From Oscillospiraceae bacterium (GTDB lineage: Bacteria; Bacillota; Clostridia; Oscillospirales; Ruminococcaceae): a stretch of 64,000 nucleotides of DNA. A program made the translations under genes and the position numbers. This document shows positions 26,431 to 34,843 of this stretch, piece by piece (within the stretch, counting starts at the first letter, position 1; each line of letters opens with the position of its first letter). The DNA lies in assembly GCA_017518255.1 (NCBI GenBank), contig JAFWVK010000050.1, positions 1 through 64,000 on the forward strand. Direction: 5' to 3'. Under the pieces are notes generated by a model. It ran no database searches and was not told the DNA's origin. It saw only the letters and a program-made list of their open reading frames with translations.

Positions 26431-28842
26431 ATGAAAAAAACCAAACTGTCAGCCGCATTGCTTGCGTCTGCGGTGTGCCTGGTGACGGTACCGCAGAAAC
26501 CCATGCCGGAGAAAATGATCACGGCATCTGCTGCTTCGATCTCCGATCTGCCGGCGGACTTTCAGTATGCAGCTGACTGGATCTGGCAGAACCGCATTGA
26601 GCGCGAGCAGTCTACCGCCCGCCGCAATACGATATTCGATCAGATCGTCGCGGGCAAGGGCACGATCAACTACGTAGTGAAATGGCAGTCCTACCGCACA
26701 GTCACATATGAACAGCGGCAGCAGTTTGAAATTATGCTTTCGGACTGCATCAACGCATGGAACGACTGGCTCGCCGGTTATGAAAACTGGCCCTATGAGC
26801 ATATTGATGTGAAAATCACAGGCTGGGCAGTGATTGACAGGAACAGCCTGCTTGATCTGCATGATGACGAGGTCGTTTACACGGACACAAAATACTATGA
26901 TGCGCAGTACGACACTTCAAACGGCAGGGATACGATTCCGGACAAAGAGCCCTATGCACCGGCGGAGCTTTCCCGTTTTGAGCATTTTACGGATGCAAAC
27001 TATCAATATCCGGGCGGGCTGGATAAGCGATTCGATATGTATATGTGGGCGACGCAGGGATTTCCGGACATCGGCGGCTGCGGCGGCGACTGGGGACAGC
27101 GTCTCTCCGATACCGCATATCTGAGCATGATCAACAGCTCCGGCATTCATGTTCTGGAGCATGAGATCGGACACGGCTTCGGCATGACCGATTTCTACGG
27201 CGGCGAGGGCGAATCGGACGGCTTTCCGCCCGGCGGCTTTCCCGGCGGTGAGAATTCCATTATGATGGCAGGTTCATCTGCAAAGATCACACAGTTTGAC
27301 GGCTGGATGCTCCGCTATATGTGGACGAAGATCAAGGACGAAGCCGGCAGATTCGATCTTGCAAATGCACTGCCTGAACAGCCGGAGCAGCCGGAAAACA
27401 ATTCCCTGCGCGGCGATATCGACCGCAGCGGCACCGTGGATAAAACCGATGTGAATCTGCTGCAAAAATGGCTGCTTGCCGAACCGAATACTTACCTTGC
27501 CGACTGGAACGCAGGCGATCTCAATACGGACAACACGCTGAATGCGGTTGATCTGACAATTCTGAAGCGGCTGCTTCACACAGAAGAAGAGATCTATGTG
27601 CCGCCTGTCGTCACGGAGGAGCAGACCGCCTTTATCACGGCGAATATGGCAAAGCACGGCGCATCGCTCCCGACGCAGGGCAAGGCGAAGCTGGTCGTAT
27701 TCTATGTCGATTTCCCGGACTGCAAATATGACTATGCGCCGAGCGAGGCAGAACTGAACCAGATCTCCTTCGGCGCGGCAAATGCATCCAATCCCTGCTA
27801 TCCGTTCGAGAGCTTCTCCGCATTCTACGGCAGAGCCTCCAAGGGCGCAATGCAGCTTGACGGTCAGGTTTTCCGCTATACGACAAAACAGAATCAGTCG
27901 GCTTACGACGATAACAAGGTGTTGATCGCGGAAGAATGCTATGACGCATTCAAAGATCAGGTCGATTTCTCGCAGTTTGACGGCAACGGCGACGGCAGGA
28001 TCGACGCCACGCTCTTTACAACGCCGAACAAGGCAGGCGACGCCCACTGGTGGCCGTGCGCGGGTGCATTCGGCGATCCGAATTACCGCGTAGACGGCGT
28101 TGCGGTCGGACATATCATCACCGGAAATGCGCAGATCGGTTCGACAACTGATTACATCAATTTCATCAGCTCCTACTGCCACGAAATGGGACACTGCACC
28201 GGTCTCCCGGACTATTACCTGTTCACGAATCCGAACGACAGCGAGGGAATGCACGGCACAGCCGGCATCGAGCTGATGGATACGGATGCAGGATCGGACT
28301 TCGGCGCATTCTCAAAGCTCATGGAGGGCTGGTACCGTCAGGATCAGGTTCAGGTTTACGATGCGTCAAAGGGCACGCAGAGCTTCACGCTCAGCAATGC
28401 ACAGACAGATGCCGGAAACTGCATCATCATCCCGAACGGACAGCTTGCAGACGATTATTTCTCGGAATATTTCATCATTGAGTATGCGACAAAGGCCGGC
28501 AACAACAGCGGTGTCGGAAGCAAAACGGCATGGTGGGTCAGCTCCGGCGAGGGCGTCCGCATTTATCACATTGACGCGACAACGGAATACGGCTGGAATA
28601 CCTATTTCCGTTATGCAAGCGGCAGCGAATTCACGAACAAGGATCAGGGCAGACGGCTTATCCGCATCATTGATGACACCAATACGGATAATTTCTATCA
28701 CACCGGCGATACCGTAAACGGCAGCATCTCCGGCTTCCACTGGTACGATGCAAACGGCGGACAGACGGTCGATACCGGTCTGACTGTCAGCATCGGCAGT
28801 CTTTCCGACGGGAAATATACCGTGACTGTCAGCAGACAGTAA
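26431..28842 (+). CDS. Secreted protein with two metallopeptidase domains around a dockerin
   Basis: An 803-residue exported protein with a signal peptide of about 36 residues. The N-terminal catalytic-like domain (about 40-310) holds HEIGHGFGMTD at 244-254, an HExxHxxGxxD zinc site. A type I dockerin follows at 328-385 (GDIDRSGTVDKTDV, GDLNTDNTLNAVDL). The C-terminal half is an M6/immune-inhibitor-A-like domain with HEMGHCTGLPDYY at 584-596 and a calcium-loop-like DGNGDGRIDAT. Two metzincin-type domains bracketing a dockerin in one chain is unusual. It may trim cellulosomal proteins or degrade plant cell-wall protein. The second dockerin segment has DLNTDNTLN rather than a canonical calcium loop. 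Confidence 0.88.
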   Translation: MKKTKLSAALLASAVCLVTVPQKPMPEKMITASAASISDLPADFQYAADWIWQNRIEREQSTARRNTIFDQIVAGKGTINYVVKWQSYRTVTYEQRQQFEIMLSDCINAWNDWLAGYENWPYEHIDVKITGWAVIDRNSLLDLHDDEVVYTDTKYYDAQYDTSNGRDTIPDKEPYAPAELSRFEHFTDANYQYPGGLDKRFDMYMWATQGFPDIGGCGGDWGQRLSDTAYLSMINSSGIHVLEHEIGHGFGMTDFYGGEGESDGFPPGGFPGGENSIMMAGSSAKITQFDGWMLRYMWTKIKDEAGRFDLANALPEQPEQPENNSLRGDIDRSGTVDKTDVNLLQKWLLAEPNTYLADWNAGDLNTDNTLNAVDLTILKRLLHTEEEIYVPPVVTEEQTAFITANMAKHGASLPTQGKAKLVVFYVDFPDCKYDYAPSEAELNQISFGAANASNPCYPFESFSAFYGRASKGAMQLDGQVFRYTTKQNQSAYDDNKVLIAEECYDAFKDQVDFSQFDGNGDGRIDATLFTTPNKAGDAHWWPCAGAFGDPNYRVDGVAVGHIITGNAQIGSTTDYINFISSYCHEMGHCTGLPDYYLFTNPNDSEGMHGTAGIELMDTDAGSDFGAFSKLMEGWYRQDQVQVYDASKGTQSFTLSNAQTDAGNCIIIPNGQLADDYFSEYFIIEYATKAGNNSGVGSKTAWWVSSGEGVRIYHIDATTEYGWNTYFRYASGSEFTNKDQGRRLIRIIDDTNTDNFYHTGDTVNGSISGFHWYDANGGQTVDTGLTVSIGSLSDGKYTVTVSRQ

Positions 28843-28895
28843 CCGGTACAGCTGCTCTGATGAGCGAAACCAGAACCGGCAATTCTGATATTCAA

Positions 28896-28934
28896 ACTGC
28901 CGCCTGAGTACATCACTCAGACGGCGGTTTCTCT
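28896..28934 (+). terminator. Terminator of the dockerin metalloprotease gene
   Basis: An imperfect 14-bp stem (ACTGCCGCCTGAGT with ACTCAGACGGCGGT) and a TTTCT tail. The dispersed repeat follows directly. Confidence 0.8.
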
Positions 28935-29060
28935 ATATCCCCTACTCGGTGTACCCTCGCCCCGCAAGTTTCTGCTTACCGGAACAGAATGTTATTTTTG
29001 TAACCAACGAACGCATTGCAATTGATTCCGGCAAAACGTCATCCTAAACAGGGGTGTCAA
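28935..29060 (+). repeat. Dispersed intergenic repeat, diverged copy
   Basis: It starts TCTATATCCCCTACTCGGTG right after the hairpin and ends near an AACAGGGGTGTCAATGCAA segment. It shares the TCTAT...CTAC-CG-TGTACC block with the copy at 51674 and the GATTCCGGCAAAA block with the copy at 31656. Confidence 0.6.
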
Positions 29061-29112
29061 TGCAAACGGCACAAAAAGCAGCAAGCAGTCATAAAAAGAG
29101 CAGAATTGTGCA

Positions 29113-29141
29113 TTGTACGCGGCCTGTTTTCATGATATAAT
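29113..29141 (+). promoter_or_regulatory. Promoter of the PL1-dockerin gene
   Basis: TTGTAC, 17 bp, TATAAT, with the ATG about 60 bp downstream and a GGGAGG ribosome site. Confidence 0.75.
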
Positions 29142-29207
29142 GGATACAGGCGCTGCCGGATAACTGCGCCGTCAGACAGAAACAGAATCACACAGGGAGG
29201 AATCCAT

Positions 29208-31607
29208 ATGAAAAAAGGGATACACTGCCGCATCAGGGCATCACTGACAGCCCTGCTGATGGCAGCCGCTGCCATTCCGTTCGCGCCTGCTGTCAGCACG
29301 GCATCTGCGGCGGGAAAGCTTCTTGCCTTTCCGGGCGCATCCGGAGCCGGAAGATATGCAACCGGCGGACGCGGCGGCGAGGTCTATCATGTCACGAATC
29401 TGAATGATTCCGGCGCTGGCTCGCTCCGCGATGCCGTCAGCAAGCCGAACCGCATTGTCGTATTTGATGTCAGCGGTACGATTGAACTGGCGGGAAATAT
29501 CATCTGCTCGGACAACATTACCGTCGCCGGACAGACCGCGCCCGGCGGCAGCGGCATTACGCTGAAAAACTATAAATTCGGCATGGGCGGCGACAATATC
29601 ATCGTGCGCTATCTGAGCTCCCGGCCGGGACCCGACAAATGTACCAGCTCCGGCAACGACGGCTGGGGCGGCGCAAAGGGCTCCTATTCGATCATAGATC
29701 ACTGCTCACTCGGCTGGACAACGGACGAACAGTGGGGACTGTATTCCAACAACGAGTATTATACCGTGCAGTATTCCGTCATCGGCCCCGCAAATTCATG
29801 GGGCGGTCATGTGAAAGGCGTTCACGGCTTCGGCATCATGATGGGCAAAGGGTATCTCAGCTTTGACCATAACCTCATCATTCATAATGTGTCCCGCAAT
29901 TTCCGCGGCAAGACGCAGGGCACGGAAACGGCGGACTTCACGAACAATATCATCTATGACTGGGGGTATCAGACCGCATACGGTACGATCGGGCATCTCA
30001 ATTATGTCAACAATACGCTGAAAGCCGGCAATTCCACGACAGGCGGCTATCACTGGATGTATGTGGACAGCTCGACCAGTCCGCAGAATTTCAAGGTCTA
30101 CTGCGCAGGCAACCGGATGATCAACAAGGACGGCTCCTTTCATTCCATTACCAATGACAACTGGGCCGGTGTGACCGTCAAGGAAAGCATCGGCATCTCA
30201 AAAAATGATCTTTACAGCGCATCGCCTTTTTCGACCATGCTGGACGGTGAAAATGTCTCGACCGCAGCCTCCTGCGAAAGCGCTGCCGCCGCATACGATC
30301 ATGTCATCAGCTTTGCGGGCAACGGCATCAGTCCGGAAAAGCGCACCGCCATCGACCGGCAGTGTGCCGAGGAAACCCAAAACGGTACAGGTCAGTGCAG
30401 CGGCACCGAGAACTATGACGGCTCTGTTGCGGAGCTTGGCAAATACAACATCAAGTGCGGCGTCACCTATCAGTATCCTGCTGCCGTGACGCAGAAGGAA
30501 ATTACCGACGCGGACAACGACGGCATGGACGATGCATGGGAGCTTGCACGCGGTCTCAACCCCGATGATCCCTCTGACTATCAGGATGACTACTGCGGAC
30601 AGGGCTACATGAACATTGAGTATTACATCAATGACCTGACCGTGGATTCATTCCCGGAGGGTGTTGTGCAGCCTTCGCCGGAGGACGGCAGTTCATCCGG
30701 TATCAGGCACGGCGCGGTTATGGACACAGATGCGAAATATGAAATTGTCAACGCAGCAACCGGCTCACTGCTTGAAAATGCGGAGCGGTATACGCTGAAA
30801 AGCGGCGATTCCGGTTATTATCAGATCATCCATGCAGAAACCGGTGAGGCGCTCTCAGACGGCGAACAGTTTAAATTCAGCCGCTCCGGCAGCGGATATG
30901 TGATTTATACGAAATCCTCCGGAGATACGGAATGTCTCGGCGGAGCGGGAACCGTCTGGCTGGTGACGCCGAAGCTCGATGCAATCAAAGGAACGCTGGT
31001 TTCCGTTGATGTGCTGGATGCGGATTATTACGGCAGCTGGAAAATTGACGGCGCAGCCGAAGCCGGCGATGCGCTCTTCGGAGACAGAACGACGGAACAG
31101 TGCGCCGCGGTTTCCCTGCCGGAATCCGTGAAGGGTGCAGAGCTGATTCTGACACCGTGCAACTCGAAAAACTCGTCAGCGGAGCAGGCTGCACTCACTG
31201 CGCTCCGGAATCTCACGCTGTATGTCGGGCTGGATTCCCGCGTGGAGAATATTCCGGCATGGCTCACGGACTTTTCCAAAACAGGTGACGCGGTCACGAC
31301 AAGCAACGATGTGACGTTCAATCTCTATGCCAAAACAATGCGCACCGGTGAAACCGTCACGCTCGGCGCAAACGGGCAGGCATCCTACTGCATGAATTAT
31401 ATTGTGCTGGCAGCGGCAGCGGACGAAACGCTGCGCGGCGATGTCAATGCCGACGGCAAATGCGACATTGCGGATGCGGTACTGCTGCAAAAATATCTGC
31501 TGACAATTGAAACTGCGCTGCCGGACTGGAATGCCGGCGATCCGGACGGAAACGGGAAGCTCAATGCAGCCGACCTCACACTGCTGAAACGTATGCTGAT
31601 GCAATAA
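29208..31607 (+). CDS. Secreted pectate lyase (PL1-type) with dockerin
   Basis: A 799-residue protein with a signal peptide (about 1-35). A pectate-lyase beta-helix domain begins at FPGASGAGRYATGGRGG, with VTNLNDSGAGSLRDAV and FDVSGTIEL, the classic start of PL1-type lyases. It continues through SIIDHCSLGW, FDHNLIIHNVSRNFRG and TNNIIYDWG, which hold the Asp and Arg positions used for calcium binding and proton abstraction. A short calcium-repeat-like DADNDGMDDAWE follows at about 440, then an uncharacterised beta-rich region, and a C-terminal type I dockerin (744-799). It would cleave de-esterified homogalacturonan by beta-elimination. The dockerin is nearly identical to that of the GH43 protein at 43467. 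Confidence 0.9.
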   Translation: MKKGIHCRIRASLTALLMAAAAIPFAPAVSTASAAGKLLAFPGASGAGRYATGGRGGEVYHVTNLNDSGAGSLRDAVSKPNRIVVFDVSGTIELAGNIICSDNITVAGQTAPGGSGITLKNYKFGMGGDNIIVRYLSSRPGPDKCTSSGNDGWGGAKGSYSIIDHCSLGWTTDEQWGLYSNNEYYTVQYSVIGPANSWGGHVKGVHGFGIMMGKGYLSFDHNLIIHNVSRNFRGKTQGTETADFTNNIIYDWGYQTAYGTIGHLNYVNNTLKAGNSTTGGYHWMYVDSSTSPQNFKVYCAGNRMINKDGSFHSITNDNWAGVTVKESIGISKNDLYSASPFSTMLDGENVSTAASCESAAAAYDHVISFAGNGISPEKRTAIDRQCAEETQNGTGQCSGTENYDGSVAELGKYNIKCGVTYQYPAAVTQKEITDADNDGMDDAWELARGLNPDDPSDYQDDYCGQGYMNIEYYINDLTVDSFPEGVVQPSPEDGSSSGIRHGAVMDTDAKYEIVNAATGSLLENAERYTLKSGDSGYYQIIHAETGEALSDGEQFKFSRSGSGYVIYTKSSGDTECLGGAGTVWLVTPKLDAIKGTLVSVDVLDADYYGSWKIDGAAEAGDALFGDRTTEQCAAVSLPESVKGAELILTPCNSKNSSAEQAALTALRNLTLYVGLDSRVENIPAWLTDFSKTGDAVTTSNDVTFNLYAKTMRTGETVTLGANGQASYCMNYIVLAAAADETLRGDVNADGKCDIADAVLLQKYLLTIETALPDWNAGDPDGNGKLNAADLTLLKRMLMQ

Positions 31608-31615
31608 TCATACAG

Positions 31616-31655
31616 AAACCGCCGCCTGATTAGAATTTCAGACGGCGGTTTTTCT
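31616..31655 (+). terminator. Terminator of the PL1-dockerin gene
   Basis: A 14-bp stem (AAACCGCCGCCTGA) with one mismatch, an 8-nt loop and a T5CTTT tail. Confidence 0.85.
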
Positions 31656-31765
31656 TTATCCTCTGCCCGATGCAGCTTTTCTCCGCGAGCTCCTGTATTC
31701 CGGAACAAAATGCGATTGATTCCGGCAAAAATTCCATTCTCAACAGGGTGTGTCAATGCAACCGA
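31656..31765 (+). repeat. Dispersed intergenic repeat, diverged copy
   Basis: It follows the hairpin directly and shares GCGAGCTCCTG-ATTCCGGA and GATTCCGGCAAAA blocks with the other copies; the 3' part of the element is missing. Confidence 0.6.
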
Positions 31766-31836
31766 AAAAAATGCAGCAGGCAGTATTTTTCAATGAAGCG
31801 GGCGGCGAAAAGGATGTATTTCTGCGCAGCGTTTTC

Positions 31837-32571
31837 CTAGAACTGTTTTTTTCTGTTTAACGTAAATCCCGCCGCGAGGAACACAGCTCCGTATACAACG
31901 GACAGTATGACGGCAACAATCAGCTTTCCGGATGCCGCAGAGGTGTCCGAGGCGATCTGCATAAATTTGTCAATCCAGTAATTGCTGAATTTGAATCCTT
32001 TCAGTTTCAGCAGCGTATCGCCGAGCGCCAGCACAAGACTTATCATCATAGGTCCTACTATGCTGACAGCAATCGCGCTGCCTGTTTTTCCGAGAATGAT
32101 CGAAACGGCATAGAAAAACGCATGATAGCCCATCAGAACCAATAGCTGTGTGAATATGATCCTGATATATCCGTCTGCTTCTCCGCTGCCCCATAATGCC
32201 GTGCCGACCGCAAATGCAGTTATAATATCGGCAGCGTACATTATGACAGCCGAGATGAACGATGTAATGTATTTCCCTATATATATGCTCTCTCTTCCGT
32301 AGCCTTTGGAGATAATGTTTTTCATGGTATTCTGATCGAAGTCTTCACAGATAAAAAGTGCCGTAAATATAGATATCATAAGCTGAAACTGACCGTTGCC
32401 GGGTGCGTTTGCCGCAAATTTCCAGCCTGCCGTGTCAAAGCCTTCTGTTCCGGAGAGCGTGTTGGTGCTCAGTGCCGAAATGAATATCAGCGCCGCTGTA
32501 ATGACAGTGCATACATAAAAGCTCTTCTGGCGAAAAAGCTTGTAAAGCTCAAATTTCAGAATCCTGTTCAT
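31837..32571 (-). CDS. ABC-2 type permease
   Basis: A 244-residue membrane protein with about six helices. It starts with a short cytoplasmic helix (ILKFELYKLFRQKSFY) and has the conserved ICEDFDQNTMKNIISKGYGR segment typical of lantibiotic-immunity/ABC-2 permeases. The ATG overlaps the stop of the ATPase gene upstream by one base. Substrate unknown. Confidence 0.85.
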   Translation of the reverse strand: MNRILKFELYKLFRQKSFYVCTVITAALIFISALSTNTLSGTEGFDTAGWKFAANAPGNGQFQLMISIFTALFICEDFDQNTMKNIISKGYGRESIYIGKYITSFISAVIMYAADIITAFAVGTALWGSGEADGYIRIIFTQLLVLMGYHAFFYAVSIILGKTGSAIAVSIVGPMMISLVLALGDTLLKLKGFKFSNYWIDKFMQIASDTSAASGKLIVAVILSVVYGAVFLAAGFTLNRKKQF

Positions 32572-33464
32572 TATCTGCCTATCCTTTCTATAAAGTAATC
32601 CTCCATATCGGCATTGGTGATATGAAGATCATATACGCCTGTGCCTGCATCTACAAGCGCTTTGTTTATTTCTTCGGCGCGGTCGAGTCCGCTGAATAGT
32701 TCCAATACGCCGTCGGTCTCATCAAAGCGGTCAATGCCGAGGCTTTCTTTGAGAACTGCACCCGCCCTGCGGCTGTCCCGGCATTTTATCACAAGGCTCT
32801 GCTGACATTTCGTATTGAGCTCCTCGGCAGTTACCTCCTCAATGAGCACGCCGCTGTTGATAATCCCGTATTTGGTCGATATTTTTGCAAGCTCACCGAG
32901 CAGGTGGCTTGATATGAGCACTGTCACGCCTCTTTCGCGGTTGATGTTGATGATCGCGTCACGCACACGCTTGATCGCGGCAGGGTCAAGTCCGTTGACA
33001 GGCTCATCGAGCACGAGAAGGTCGGGATTTCCGAGCAGCGCTATGCCGATACCGAGACGCTGACGCATACCGAGAGAAAATTCCCCCGCTTTCTTTTTGC
33101 CCGTGTCGGCAAGATTCACGATTTCCAGAATCTCGGAAATATTCTTCTCGCCGCCGCCGTAAAGCAAAGAGAAACGGTGCAGATTCTCATAGGCAGTCAG
33201 GTTTTTGTAAAGCCCCGGCGCTTCAATCAGCGAGCCGATCCTGCGTCTGCCTGCGTTGTCGATCGGTTTCCCGAACAGTTCAATCTCACCGTCGTTCCGG
33301 AATATCATACCGAGGATCATTTTCATGGTAGTCGTTTTGCCTGCACCGTTTTTTCCGATAAAGCCGTAAATATCGCCCTTGCGGATATTCATGCTTATCT
33401 TGTCCGCCACGGTTTTCTGACCGTAAATTTTGGTCAGATCTTTTGTCCTTAATACATATTCCAA
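32571..33464 (-). CDS. ABC transporter ATP-binding protein (TTG start)
   Basis: A 297-residue ATPase with Walker A GKNGAGKTT, signature FSLGMRQRL, Walker B LLVLDEPVNGLD and an H-loop SSHLL. This is the BcrA/LanF-like group that drives two-gene ABC-2 exporters of peptides or antibiotics. The first codon is TTG: GGGAGG lies 8 bp before it and no in-frame ATG fits. It is divergent from a TetR-family gene with overlapping promoters. It resembles the ATPases at 56341 and 63582. Confidence 0.9.
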   Translation of the reverse strand: MEYVLRTKDLTKIYGQKTVADKISMNIRKGDIYGFIGKNGAGKTTTMKMILGMIFRNDGEIELFGKPIDNAGRRRIGSLIEAPGLYKNLTAYENLHRFSLLYGGGEKNISEILEIVNLADTGKKKAGEFSLGMRQRLGIGIALLGNPDLLVLDEPVNGLDPAAIKRVRDAIININRERGVTVLISSHLLGELAKISTKYGIINSGVLIEEVTAEELNTKCQQSLVIKCRDSRRAGAVLKESLGIDRFDETDGVLELFSGLDRAEEINKALVDAGTGVYDLHITNADMEDYFIERIGR

Positions 33465-33484
33465 ATTTCATTCCTCCCTGCGTG

Positions 33485-33566
33485 TTGACTTTCTTGGATT
33501 ATTATGCTATGATAAATATGGTTCACTTGTATCATCAGTATAGCATAATAAATGCCGGAAAGTCAA
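33485..33566. promoter_or_regulatory. Divergent promoters sharing a TetR-type inverted repeat
   Basis: Plus strand: TTGACT (33485-33490), 17 bp, TATGAT (33508-33513) for the TetR gene. Minus strand: TTGACT (33561-33566), 18 bp, TATACT (33537-33542) for the ABC pair. A perfect 10-bp inverted repeat ATTATGCTAT/ATAGCATAAT (33501-33510, 33540-33549) overlaps both -10 elements. One repressor could shut both promoters. Confidence 0.8.
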
Positions 33567-33611
33567 TAACACCGTGCAATTTGATACACTTAGGGAGGTT
33601 TTGTATCATTT

Positions 33612-34160
33612 ATGAAACGTATAAAAAACAAACGCCCGGTGACGGTCAAAGACCGCATTGCAGGAGCGTTCATCAGGCTTCTGAAAAAACGTGATTATCA
33701 TGAAATAACCGTTGTAGACATCATCACCGAAGCACAGTCGGGACGGGTATCATTCTACCGCAATTTCACAGACAAGGACGATGTCCTGCGATACTATATC
33801 ACAAGCGTCACGGATGACTGGCTCTCGCAGAGCGAAGATAATTACCTCACGCTGACGAAAGAAAGCCTCAGTCCGTATATCGTATGGCTGTTTGAGCATA
33901 TGTATGAGCATCGGGATTTTACCGGTATTCTTATGAAAACGGACAAGCTGTATCTGCTCGAAGAAGAATTTGACAAGCGGCTGTTCGCACGTCTGTCCGA
34001 TACCGCTTCCCCGTGGGAGATCGTCTATAAGATCGGCGGTGTGTATAAGCTGTTTGTATATTGGGCAAAGAACGGATATCGGGAAACGCCGCAGGAAATT
34101 ACTTTGACCCTCAGCAAGCTGCCGACCATGTCCGCAGCCTCAACAGGCAAGCGGCAGTAG
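33612..34160 (+). CDS. TetR/AcrR-family regulator
   Basis: A 182-residue regulator. The N-terminal HTH (VKDRIAGAFIRLLKKRDYHEITVVDI...GRVSFYRNFTDKDDVL) is typical, and the helical C-terminal domain is of the TetR_C_7-like type (YIVWLFEHMYEHRDFTGIL). It is divergent from the ABC pair and very likely represses it through the inverted repeat between them. The ribosome site GGGAGG is about 13 bp before the ATG, a long spacing. Confidence 0.9.
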   Translation: MKRIKNKRPVTVKDRIAGAFIRLLKKRDYHEITVVDIITEAQSGRVSFYRNFTDKDDVLRYYITSVTDDWLSQSEDNYLTLTKESLSPYIVWLFEHMYEHRDFTGILMKTDKLYLLEEEFDKRLFARLSDTASPWEIVYKIGGVYKLFVYWAKNGYRETPQEITLTLSKLPTMSAASTGKRQ

Positions 34161-34220
34161 ATTCAGACATCCGGGGCGGCTGCACATTCCTTTTGTTTGA
34201 TTAAGTCCGGCATTATTTTT

Positions 34221-34245
34221 GGAAAAAAGTGTTATATTCTTCGTT
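34221..34245 (+). promoter_or_regulatory. Candidate ECF-sigma promoter of the sigma/anti-sigma operon
   Basis: GGAAA (34221-34225), a 16-bp spacer and CGTT (34242-34245) match the general ECF pattern GGAAC-N16-CGTC. The position, about 40 bp before the sigma gene, fits autoregulation. Confidence 0.5.
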
Positions 34246-34285
34246 TGAATTCCGTCAGTACTTACAGAGAGGGAGGTGAAGCAGT

Positions 34286-34843
34286 GTGGACGATGCAGAA
34301 ATCATCAAACTGTATCAGCAGCGTGACGAACGGGCATTACAGAACACAAAAGCCCGTTACGAAGCGCTTTGCATGACAGTCGCATACAACATGCTCGGCA
34401 GCCGCGAGGACGCGGAGGAATGCATGAACGATGCAATGATGTGTCTGTGGCAGGCGATTCCGCCTGCTGAACCGGAATCCCTCGGTGCATATCTCATCAC
34501 CGCAGTCCGGAATGCGGCAAGGGACAAACTGGCATATCGGAACGCGCAGCGGCGCGGCGGCGGACAACTCTCTGTCGCAATCGACGAACTGACAGAATGC
34601 CTGCCCTCGGCAGAACAGCCGGAACAGGTACTGAACAGCATTGCACTGCGGGATGCATTCCGCAGATTTCTGCCCACACTGAAACCCGCTGCCCGCATGA
34701 TCTTCCTGCGGCGTTACTGGCTCTGCCTGACAGCGCAGGAGGTTGCGGAAGAGACAGGATGCTCTGTCAGCCGCGTGAACATGTCTCTGATGCGCACACG
34801 CAAAAAACTGAAAACATTTCTGGAAAAGGAGGAATTGCTGTGA
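34286..34843 (+). CDS. ECF-type RNA polymerase sigma factor (GTG start)
   Basis: A 185-residue sigma-70-family factor: region 2 (about 10-85: NMLGSREDAEECMNDAMMCLW, GAYLITAVRNAARDKL) and region 4 (about 125-180: FRRFLPTLKPAARMIFLRRYW, LTAQEVAEETGCSVSRVNM). The start is GTG with GGGAGGTG upstream. The stop overlaps the next gene at GTGA. The partner encoded next is a membrane protein with an N-terminal cytosolic segment, so this is a membrane-signal-controlled sigma factor. Confidence 0.9.
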   Translation: MDDAEIIKLYQQRDERALQNTKARYEALCMTVAYNMLGSREDAEECMNDAMMCLWQAIPPAEPESLGAYLITAVRNAARDKLAYRNAQRRGGGQLSVAIDELTECLPSAEQPEQVLNSIALRDAFRRFLPTLKPAARMIFLRRYWLCLTAQEVAEETGCSVSRVNMSLMRTRKKLKTFLEKEELL

